From Agriotes lineatus (taxonomy: Eukaryota; Arthropoda; Insecta; Coleoptera; Elateridae), in contig CALNHX010005290.1 in NCBI GenBank assembly GCA_940337035.1, positions 1-64,000 on the forward strand: a DNA stretch of 64,000 nt. The letters run 5' to 3'. The position numbers and the translations under genes are program-made. Below, piece by piece: positions 45,441 to 54,675 of the stretch; the stretch's first letter is position 1; each line of letters begins with the position of its first letter. The notes under the pieces were generated by a model. It was not told the DNA's origin, did no database searches, and worked only from the letters and a program-made list of their open reading frames with translations.

Positions 45441-46695
45441 GATGTGTCTATAATGTGATTTTGTTCAATTTTGAATATAATTTTCTAATGTGTGTGTAAA
45501 ATTCCATACGTAACTCGTAATATAGATTGTACATGGAACATTGCCTTTCGGGAATTGAACGGTCTGAAAATATTTAAATGTACACAACACACCCTCTCCT
45601 TCGCATGTGCAATAGTAATTATCACTTTTAGGAAGAAGTTGCCCAATGGTTACGCCATGTTAAATAAAGACGGGCGAACAATGGTGGTTAGTCAGCTACA
45701 GGTTTTCCGCAGACTAAACAACGTGTAAAAACATTGAATACACACACCGACAATAACATATTGAACTAGCTGGATTGGAAACGTGAGCCCTTATTTAACA
45801 ATAATTGCAGAGACAGCCACGCGTCACCGGCTTGTATACAGAAAAGCATTTACTTGTTTATAAATATGGACTGCTCTTTGAGTGATGGGGTTGGGTGACT
45901 CAAGCTTTCAAACCAAGCCTCGTAAGATCGAAAGGTAATTTATCTAATGTCGCAATCTCTTGGCTTTGTAATGGGTGCACTGATTTTAACAACACCCATA
46001 TGCCAGCCTTTATAGTTTCATTTTTCTTAATGAAGCTTTGATACTTATTTTTTATACCTTTTGAAACAGATCATTCCAAAACTGCAATAACACAAATATG
46101 AATTGGTGAATTATGTCACTAATGGTCGCATAAAAAATAAAGATCAATTAGTGCTTTAAAAATTATCTTCCACTTGACAATTCCAAGAACGTGAAAGTAA
46201 CTGAAAGTAGTATTGAATAAAAAACGTGATTTACAGTCGTTTTATGATTAAATTATCCTATAATTTTGCGTCGGGTATTCTCGAGACTATTGGTACTTTT
46301 GAGTGAATGACAGACCCATTCGCGATTTACTTTTATAGCAGTTTTTATAGTGAATGTTAGAGAAAACGGACTTTCAATCGTATTTGACATTAATTTAATA
46401 TTTTATATTCTTAATATAGGAAAAGTTATGGAACCAAGAGTAATCTTGCACCAACGAGACTTATCAGGCTTAAAGCGTAAACGAATTGAAGGAAGAAGAA
46501 TTCCGAAACGAACAAAAAACATTTTTCTAGTTGTTCAATGTGTTTATACCTATACCTATACAGGGTTTAAGAAGTAGTATTACAAACTTCAAGGCGTGAT
46601 AGTAGGTACTCAACAGATGAACAGATTAAGAAAAAAAGTTCCTACGACTATGGGCCCGAATCCTAAAATGCGTTTAAGGGAGCTACAACATTAAG
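45441..46695. other. Non-coding DNA, no gene seen
   Basis: No recognisable protein motifs on either strand. Confidence 0.4.
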
Positions 46696-46895
46696 TAAAT
46701 TTGGAAATTTTGGAGATTTTAAGTCAATTATTATGTAAAATTTAGCATGATTTATATTTGAGGAATAATACAAATCAATAAGTCGTAATCAATTTAATAG
46801 TAAAACGTTTCGCCAATAATATTGGCTTCATCAGTTATAAAAATTATGATAACATTTTGAAGAGATAAAGTAATTAATGGATTATAAAGACATTA
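46696..46895 (-). repeat. 200-bp inverted arm, left
   Basis: It matches 50742-50941 inverted with only a few differences. On the minus strand it contains CTGATGAAGCCAATATTATT and GGCGAAACG, a hairpin between CTGATGA and GAAAC. Confidence 0.9.
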
Positions 46896-47498
46896 CTAGT
46901 GGACCCGTTGCAAAATATTTTGCAAGTTAGAAAACTTCTTTGTAACGTGTGGAAGGATCCATTAGGTAAAATTAAAATTTTTAAGTGCCCTTGTGCCTAC
47001 CATTAATCTTATCTCATCTATTAAACCAGTAGACACATTTAAACTTTTCAAAGGTATATCTATTGATCCTATATTTAGTGTTAAGCAATGTGGATATATT
47101 CCACTGAAATTTAACGAATCTATTAAGTCCATAGAAAATTATAAAATGTTGTCATTATGTGATACAATTGTATTTACACTCAAATATTGCTTTTCATATT
47201 CAGGCAAGAGAGATATAATTTTGTTGCACATCACGCGAGAGCGGGAATAACGCTAAACGGCATGGGGCACACAAAGAATCAAAAGCAGACTAACTCCCCA
47301 TCGGATTATAGAATGCGAAAAACCTTGCAAGCTGTTAGCTTCGCTGTAAAAATGAGACGAAGGTCGAAGTGCAATGAGTTTGCAAAATCTGAGCACCACA
47401 AAAAAAATAATCTCCAACCTAACAAATTTCGAAGGTTTGTTCACACAGTATCAACCGCTAAGAGATCACACCGTAGCACCCTTTGGGGGTGAATTTCA
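46896..47498. other. Non-coding DNA between left arm and tandem array
   Basis: 46901-46985 (CCGTTGCAAAATATTTTGCA, AACTTCTTTGTA, TCCATTAGGTAAAATT) is repeated in the same orientation at 49489-49585, so two related 3' flanks are present. No gene was recognised. Confidence 0.5.
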
Positions 47499-48600
47499 AA
47501 AATCCCTGAAAATGATTTGGTCTATTTGTAAAACGATCTAATAAGCAAAATTTCAACTTCCTATCTGTAGTAGTTCGCTCGTTAAGGTAATCTTTAAAAA
47601 ACAGATCTATCTCATTTAACTCTTTTGAGGAGATGCATTCTGTAAAACCCTGAAAATGGTTTGATATGATTTGTAAAACGAACTAATATGCCGAATTTCG
47701 ACTTCCTACCTGTATCTATCTCGTGACGATCTTTAGAAAAACACATCTACCCCATTTAATGCCTTTGAGAGGATACATTTCGAAAAACCCTGAAAATGGC
47801 TTGACTCGATGTGTAAAACGAACTGGCTTGACTCGATTTGTAAAACGAACTACTTGCAGCAGTTACCGTAAAATGGCGATCTTTTGAAAAACACATCTAC
47901 CCCATTTAATCCTTTCGGTAGTTAATTTCGAAAAGCCTGAAATTGATTTGACCTAATTTGTAAAACGATTTAATATGCCGAATTTCAATTTCCTGCCTGT
48001 AATAATTACTTTGTGGCTATTTTTAGAAGAACAAGAACACTCCTGGTCTATTTAACCAGTTTGAGGGGATGTATTTCGAAAAACTCTAAAAATTATTTCC
48101 GATTAGTAAAACGATCTAAAATGCCGAATTTCAACTTACTGCCTGTAGTAGTTTTTCCGTGGCGATATTTGGACAAACAGATTTGTTTCATTTAACCCCG
48201 TTCGGGAATGAATTCTCCAAAACCCTAAAATTGATTTGACCCGATTTGAAAAATTTTCTAATATGCTCAATTTTAACTTCCTATACTTGTAGTAGTTTCC
48301 TTGGAGCGATATTTAGAAAAACATATTTGTCCCATTTAACCCCTTTTGGGGACGAATTCTACAAAACCTTGACATTTACTTGATCTGATTTGTAAAACGA
48401 ACTAATATGTCGAATTTCAGCTTCCCACCTGTAGTAGTTTCCTCATTGTAGATCTTTAGAAAAACAGGTCTACAACATTTAGCTTCTTTGAAGAAATGAA
48501 TTTCGAAAAATGGTTTGACCTTACTTGTAAAAAGAACTAATATGGCGAATTACAACTTCTTACCTCCCCAGATTCTATTATGTAACGATCTGTAAAATAG
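47499..48600 (-). repeat. Degenerate tandem array, about 144-bp unit, eight copies
   Basis: The unit start AAAACCCTGAAAATGGTTTG recurs near 47499, 47645, 47787, 47931, 48077, 48219, 48363 and 48505. Each unit also carries TTTGTAAAACGA, ATATGCCGAATTTCAACTTC, CTGTAGTAGTTTCC and CATTTAACCCC. It lies directly downstream, in helicase sense, of the Helitron helicase relic. Confidence 0.9.
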
Positions 48601-48639
48601 AAGTCAATCCCGTCAAATAGGGGGTAAAAGCACTTCTTT

Positions 48640-49190
48640 GTAGACGATATTGGATGTTTTCCCTTTTGCTTTCAGCACCACTAAGTTGTTTGGAGAACTG
48701 ACCCCTAAACAGTATAGATAAAGTTGATCGAGAAAAAAACAGTTTTCCCTCAAGTCGACCCCAGCCTAATTCAGCGACTGTCCCTGCACCTTATTGATCG
48801 TCATGGCAAAGCAGGTTTTACGGGAAATTGCAGTCTTTTAAATTGAAAAGAATAGTCTGAAAGAATAAGGGTTATTCGAGGAATGAAGACTGTCTCCCCT
48901 TCTCCAAAACCTATGAAAATTTTGACCTCAGTGACGTTACGATGCGTTTCGCAGTAATATAAGTGCTCTAACTTTCAAAGGCAGGCGATTTGGAAGATGT
49001 CCGGGAGGGTAGAGAGTGTGGAGAAGCTCAACGTGGTAGTGCACTGTGTCATCTGCCTTCACCACAGTGTTAATCGATTGATAAATCTTTTCCTCCGAAT
49101 GAAAGGTTCCGAGGTGTGTGTTGTTGATTTTTAGTGCCTTATCATTCTTCAGAGTGATACTCGCCCTTCTTCGATGCCAGGACACAGGTT
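48640..49190 (-). pseudogene. Helitron helicase C-terminal relic 1
   Basis: Minus-strand translation in pieces gives SITLKNDKALKINN, HYHVELLHTLYPPG, NRLPLKVRALILLRN, ETVFIPRITLI, QFPVKPAL and, after a frameshift, AMTINKVQGQSLN. These follow the order of the Pif1-type helicase of Helitrons from the 'alternatives remembered' motif to motif VI (TINKxQGQ). The family unwinds DNA during rolling-circle transposition. Stops and frameshifts make this copy dead, and the Rep nuclease is not seen. Confidence 0.8.
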
Positions 49191-49595
49191 TTGCTGTTAT
49201 GTTCTTGATGTCGGAATATATCTATTATGTTAGTGAGGCTGGCGATATCTGTCACGGCTTGACATAGGTTTTCGTTGCCGAGTTTCAAGGGAAGTTTGAA
49301 AAACTATTCGGCCTTAGAATATCTTCTCAGGTAAACCCTTATGTAAATTCAAGACAATATGTTCTTATTGTACTGATACTGCATTTTTTTAAGTCACTAT
49401 TATAACACGTATTTGTCTTGAGAGTAACTGCCATTTAAATATCATCATCGAGCTGATAAAACCACAGTAAATGAAAAACCACTAATGGGAACCGTTGGAA
49501 AATATTTTGCAATTTACAAAACTTCTTTGTAGACAATGTTTAACATATGGCACTATCCATCAGGTAAAATTTGAATTTTTAAGTTTTCAAAACTA
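49191..49595. other. Decayed spacer between the two helicase relics
   Basis: It holds the second copy of the CCGTTG-AAAATATTTTGCA flank (49489-49585), matching 46901-46985. No further coding. Confidence 0.5.
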
Positions 49596-49718
49596 CTCGC
49601 ACGTGACTGCTACATACACTTGACCATACCTAAATACTGGTTGTCTCGTATATATTCCTACTTTATCCAGAGTTTGTGTTTGTGGTTTATTAATTGTCGT
49701 CGCACATGCTAGGCGCAC
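49596..49718 (-). pseudogene. Helitron helicase C-terminal relic 2
   Basis: The translation VRLACATTINKPQTQTLDKV and GIYTRQPVFRYGQVYVAVTC is the motif VI and C-terminal segment of a Helitron helicase, from a different copy than relic 1 because it covers the same motif. The GQ of the motif is TQ here. Only 41 codons remain recognisable. Confidence 0.8.
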
Positions 49719-50344
49719 AGCGAAAATGGAAAGGGTACCACAAAGAAGAGCTAGGAAAAGGCCGAATAGAATTTTGAAATAATAGATTACAAAAGCGATG
49801 GCTGAATGCAACATAAACGAAAGAAACTGAGTATGAAAAACAGGTGTCTGATACCATCGAAAGACGTTTTAACAATATACGTATCCTTGTACCAACAGGG
49901 AAAGCAATGAACCAGTGTGTAAATAAGCACATCCACATAATTCTATTAAGCAGAAAAAACACCTTACAGCATCTGAGCAATACCGATTTGCTTTAACTGT
50001 CATTTTAAAGGTATTTTGACGTTTGTCTCACGAATCAGCAGACCGTTGATTTCAAATAAACATTTAGTAGTTACAGTAGTTCATTGCAACAATCAGTACA
50101 ACGCCGCAGGCTAACTTCGAGAATATACTTGGTTTACTGCTACTGCACGGCCGGCTGCAACCACTTGCGAGCTACAATATGATGGTTTTTCTCTAAAAAT
50201 TACCAATTTACTTTCAGTTTAGGACTTTTGTGCACATCTACACGGTAACGGCTTTCATTTAAAAAAAGAATTATCGAAATCGGCCCGGTAGTAGTCTCAA
50301 AATAGATGTCGAAAGAAAACGCTTCACGTTTTAAATATATAGAT
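49719..50344. other. Non-coding DNA, no gene seen
   Basis: No motif was recognised. GC content rises around 50100-50170. Confidence 0.35.
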
Positions 50345-50740
50345 TATAGTTACGTTGTTACCGCACTGAGTGCGGTAATGGATATTACCGCACTCAGTGC
50401 GGTAATGGACAGATATTACCGCACTCAGTGCGGTAATGAATATTACCGCACTCTTTTTATACAGTGAACCAGAGTTTATTGATGAAGATAAAATATTGAA
50501 CAAGACACGTTTGCTTATGGCACACAACGAAACTCGTTTGATTGCCGCAAAATTCGGCTCACCGCCTCGTTTTGGCAATCAAACTCGTTTCGTTAAGATG
50601 CTCATAATCAAACTTGTATCGTTAATATCTATAATTGTTTGAAAATAATGTTGATAACTAAATTAATCATTACGACCTTTTAATATAAAAGGTTATCAAC
50701 ATTATTTTCAAACAATTAAATATTTTACAACGTAACTATA
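50345..50740. mobile_element. Foldback element with TATAGTTACGTTG ends
   Basis: TATAGTTACGTTG at 50345-50357 is inverted at 50728-50740. It contains the TTACCGCACT palindrome cluster, a 21-bp-arm hairpin (50526-50546 with 50574-50594), and a perfect 26-bp inverted pair (50633-50658 with 50692-50717). It abuts the right 200-bp arm. Confidence 0.7.
50357..50453. repeat. Cluster of TTACCGCACTCAGTGCGGTAA palindromes
   Basis: Three complete 21-bp palindromes and one half-site (seven TTACCGCACT half-sites) are spaced by short ATGGATA-type linkers. Confidence 0.93.
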
Positions 50741-50741
50741 A

Positions 50742-50941
50742 TAATGTCTTTATAATCCATTAATTACTTTATCTCTTCAAAATTTTATCATAATTTTTAT
50801 AACTGTTGAAGCCAATATTATTGGCGAAACGTTTTACTATTAAATTGATTACGACTTATTGATTTGTATTATTCCTCAAATATAAATCATGCTAAATTTT
50901 ACATAATAATTGACTTAAAATCTCCAAAATTTCCAAATTTA
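50742..50941 (+). repeat. 200-bp inverted arm, right
   Basis: It is the inverted partner of 46696-46895. The CTGATGA core of the left arm is CTGTTGA here. Confidence 0.9.
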
Positions 50942-51051
50942 ATTAAAACAGTCAAAAATTTTCAACATATACCTAATACAACATTAAGAACTCAACATAA
51001 ATTTGATAATACATAATTTTTCTTACGTTAACAAGTGATAAGGCGTGTTCT

Positions 51052-52335
51052 CAGTGGCGGCTCGTGATAATTGTAATTGGGAGGCTCTTAAATTTTAACA
51101 ATTACTAAGCAAAAACTAGTAATTGATGGCTCACGTACATTCCGGCAATGTTTTCATCCAAATATAGCAATGATTATTTAATTTTAATAATCCAAAAGAA
51201 CATAATATGAACAAAACAGAAATTATTCAAACACAAAACAAAATGTATACATAAGTGTTAAAAAACAGGATACTTAATTTAATAATGGAAAAAAACCATG
51301 CATCACATCCAGGAATCCATTTGTTCTTCTTTTGTAAATGTCCACAGAAAATGTCTTGTAAAATTGCGAATTCCAACTTTATTTTGCAGGTTGAAACTTG
51401 CTCACAGTTTTTTATTTTAACCTTTTCAGCTAACGGTAGGCTTTTAAAATTAATGTTGAGAAAACCCGTGAAAAGTATCACATCTGTAACTACCGGACTT
51501 CAATTCTCAAGAGCCGATCACATATGCAGGGACTTACCATAAAACTTGCGTGTGCATTTCAAACAGTTCATTTAAAAACGTACGTGTGTGGTTGAAACCT
51601 TAATATTGATTTGGAATGCGCACTTCAATAAGTCTGTCACAAAAATGTCTGATTTTTCCCCGCATTTTAAATGCACGGGGAAATCTCGACATGTGTGGCA
51701 AAATGATATTTGGCATCAGTATTTAGAAGTTCCAGACAGGTTTCCTCAACCGTCCTGGTATAGCTGAACCGAAGACCAGGTTCCAATTTTAATTCTATAA
51801 GCAAATTTATATGTGGCAATTCATTACGTTTTAGAAAACACGTTTTCGTCCACTTTGAGCGTTTATTTACATTGCATTTTTACATTTCTTCTTAACAATG
51901 TAAGCGGCGCACGCCCCTGCCATTAAAGTTCGTACTCGGATAAATTTTGTACCGTCAACTTAAAATTGCTGAGAAATAGAGAGAAATATGTGGTATTAAA
52001 CGGACGGCAAGCTTTTTGCAAGAGTTTTGTAAGGGGGACATTCAAAAATGCACACGGTAGTCTCTGCATCTGTGGCCAGATTAGTCAAGAACTAATTTAT
52101 TACCAAACCAGTGCTCGAGCTGCAATACATTAATTTTCAATGTCTAGATTGCACATTGCACAACGTTTGCTGGTGGAAAACTGCCTTTACCCTCTTATTG
52201 TATTACATTTAGGGAGCACTATATTTGTAAATAAGCCCGCCAGTTTACTATACGTAATCGGCCGTGATTACTCACAGACAGCCGGTTGCTTTATTCACGT
52301 GATAAATTACATTTTACATTTTATTACAATAGAGG
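51052..52335 (+). repeat. Dispersed hAT-like repeat, CAGTGGCGGCTCG family
   Basis: It starts CAGTGGCGGCTCGTGATAAT. The 52085-52245 part (TTATTACCAAACCAGTGCT, AAATAAGCCCGCCAGTTTACT) matches 23480-23545. The right end is uncertain, and the Tc1-like element lies at its edge. No transposase was recognised. Confidence 0.45.
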
Positions 52336-52534
52336 TACAGTTACGGACACCTCAAAGTGCACGGTTTTTTGTTACTATGGTTATTTTTGCGATTTTTCGG
52401 CTTATTAAATGAGGGTTTCTCCAGTGGCGTTGCTTATGATTATAAGAATAGGTACTACTTTTTTAATGTTTGTATTTTAGCAAAGTTTCACAAGTAAACA
52501 AACTATATAATAATATGTATTTAATAAATATGTA

Positions 52535-53421
52535 TCAGTATTCAATTGCTCCTACTCTTTGCAGTTTGTTTCGCATAGAGTTGACCAATGTTTCCATATT
52601 GTATTCCTCTCTCAGTTCCTTCCAAGCATTTCTTATTCTTTCCCATAATTCATCGGTTTTGTTTGGTGCAAAATCCTTGGTATAAATTTTTTTAGTTAAA
52701 TACCCCCAAACATTTTCGATGAGGTTCAAGTCCGGACTTTTGCAGGCCATGGTAATAAATTGATATTATTCCCATCAAACCATCAATGAACAATCCCTGC
52801 TGTATGCACAGGACAGTTATCCTGTGAAAATAATGTTATCAATTATGTTAACATAAACAAAATTAATTAATTAGGTAATATCTTGCCTGTTGAAAAGTAA
52901 ATTGATTAGGAAAGACCTCTCTTACAAATGGCAGCATCACATTTTGCAAAATTTTGCGATAATTTTCAGCATTCAGTCGACCATTAATAATTCTATACCA
53001 TGCCCCAGATCCGTGAACATTGATCCACCCCCATATGTTTACAGAGTCCACTACTCCTTAAGGGTTGAACATAATATTGCTCCTCAAATCTTGAATTTTG
53101 TGGTCTATACACCCTTAATCGTCAGTTGGTAAATTATTGAAATACCTTTTCATCTGAGAAAACTGTTGTGTTCCAAATAGTCCGTTGCAAACTGTACTCT
53201 TCGTTGTTTGTTCTCTGGTGTTAAAAAAACTTTTCTCGCAAAAATATCTGCTGCCAACGATTTTTAATTTTGAAAATGCAGCTCTTGCTCACATGCAAAT
53301 CTGCTGCGACTCGACTCATCGTCCAATTCTCTTCGAGTTTTGTAATAGCTCGCATTTTCTCTGCTTCTGACAAATGTCTGGAACTTTTTCGAGTTTTCAG
53401 TTCTATGACAGTTGATGACAA
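52535..53421 (-). pseudogene. Tc1-like transposase pseudogene (DD34E)
   Basis: The minus strand reads, in pieces, a helix-turn-helix start (SEAEKMRAITKLEENWTMSR, VAADLHVSKSCIFKIKNRW), then VNIWGWINVHGSGAWYRI, NAENYRKILQNVMLPFVREV, FTFQQ, DNCPVHTAG, and SPDLNLIENVWGYL. The second D (DNCP) and E (IENVWG) are 34 residues apart, the Tc1 spacing. An in-frame TGA and at least one frameshift follow DNCPVHTAGIVH. A 65-bp AT-rich insert splits FQQ from DNC and has splice-like ends (separate entry). The product would have cut and pasted the element; this copy cannot. Confidence 0.85.
52822..52886 (-). other. Possible 65-bp GC-AG intron in the transposase
   Basis: On the minus strand CAG is followed by GCAAGATATT, then AT-rich sequence with TTTTCACAG, then GAT. 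Removing it joins FQQ to DNCPVH exactly as in Tc1 transposases. 65 is not a multiple of three. Confidence 0.5.
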
Positions 53422-53612
53422 ACGTAAACGCCAAAACTCGACGTCTATGATTAGAATATCGTATTACAAGCTAAAAATCTGCCGTGCACTTTGAGTTGGC
53501 CGTAACGGTACCTTGAGTCTACCCTCTTTGGCTTATTTCTTGTCCAAGTTGTTCGCCTGATTGGCATGGTGTTATAATTTAAGGTGATTAATAATAGTTT
53601 TAAGATATGATT

Positions 53613-54043
53613 ATGTATAGTATTCCAACCAAAAATTGAAAAGCTATTTAAAATCCAGTACACCATGAAAAGTGTAAGTCATGTCTAAGTTGGTTTCATA
53701 CAATCAGTAAATAATATTCTAATGTCAATCAGCTTTCAAGTAATGACAGTTCATCTGAAAACTGTACATGTAACTGTTTTGTTAAGGCATTGTAACATTG
53801 TGCATGATTTAAGTAGGTACTAGTTGAGTTTTTAAAACCGTATAGTAGCATAGAAAATGTTGAAAAACGTATATGTCTTCCAAACTTCCCAATGGATCTG
53901 TCAAATTTGAAGGTTACTGTCGAAGTGTCACTGAATGACAATCGAACAGTAATTTTATGAATTAAATTACGAAGTGACTTACTGTGCTCAATGCTGGCCT
54001 GATTTTTAATAGCTTTCCAATTTCTGGTTGGAATACTATACAT
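53613..54043. mobile_element. MITE with 43-bp inverted repeats
   Basis: ATGTATAGTATTCCAACC at 53613 is inverted at 54026-54043; the arms extend over 53613-53655 and 54001-54043 with few mismatches. Flanking matching AT-rich sequence may extend the arms. No coding. Confidence 0.75.
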
Positions 54044-54124
54044 TATAAATAACCTAAACTTAATATTAGTACTTATATCTATTCCTATTTACTTGTTGCT
54101 CGCTTCATTTTGGTAAGATGTTGA

Positions 54125-54255
54125 TCATCTTCTATTCTCATCATCTTCTACGAATTGTCCTATCGCATTCCAGATGCCTTCGTGTTGGATGGCTAGCTGT
54201 CCTAGTTCATGCAATTCAAGTGGCCAGTCTTGGAGTAGATTTCTCATATGGTTCC
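54125..54255 (-). pseudogene. LINE ORF2 C-terminal tail, cut off by BEL copy 2
   Basis: The minus frame reads NHMRNLLQDWPLELHELGQL then IWNAIGQFVEDDENRR and a TGA at 54125-54127. The pattern of a LL(Q) motif followed by W-N-A-I resembles the very end of Jockey/R1-type ORF2 proteins. The upstream part continues on the other side of BEL copy 2 at 60813 onward. Confidence 0.55.
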
Positions 54256-54504
54256 TGTTAATGTTTGTTATTCGATAACGTAAATAAAAAAGCACCAGTA
54301 TATTACAGAAACTTTATTAACCCTTTACAGCCGATGTGCCGTTGATTTGGGCTATGTTTCTCAGCTGATGTGCTGCGAACTGGTACGAGACCGTCTTTAA
54401 CTATGTACAGTTACTTAACGACTACTTCTTACTTAAAACTACCTGGAGCCGCCCTGCCGCGCTCACCCCTCCCTTACTAGGGTGCATGCCTGGAAGCTCC
54501 AACA
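54256..54504 (-). repeat. 3' LTR of BEL copy 2
   Basis: On the plus strand it runs TGTTAATGTTTG to GCTCCAACA, identical by eye to 60564-60812. The polypurine tract follows at 54505-54529. Confidence 0.92.
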
Positions 54505-54675
54505 TACCGCCCCCTTTGAAGTCCTTTAGGCTTCGAAACCAGAACAATTAATAATATTATGTACAATAACGTAAAAGACTGTATAAACCAATTCCTACAC
54601 CTAAAGCACAATATACAATGATTCTTATAATTAAACAATATATACCACTATTACTAATACATAAATCGTTTATGT

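Larger units (their letters stand above)
52338..53508 (-). mobile_element. Tc1-like DNA transposon (1171 bp), decayed
   Basis: Terminal inverted repeats of 27 bp (CMGTTACGGMCAMCTCAAAG then TGCACGG, about four mismatches) are flanked by TA at 52336-52337 and 53509-53510. The interior encodes a minus-strand transposase broken by stops and frameshifts. Confidence 0.92.

Noticed and set aside
47187..47492. 101-aa basic plus-strand frame
   Set aside because: No motif; it overlaps decayed sequence running into the 144-bp array and has an equally open antisense frame.
46696..50941. Large autonomous DNA transposon with 200-bp TIRs
   Set aside because: No target duplication was seen outside the arms and the interior coding relics belong to Helitrons, which lack TIRs.
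53221..53421. Independent small DNA-binding protein gene
   Set aside because: It is the helix-turn-helix part of the decayed Tc1-like transposase.
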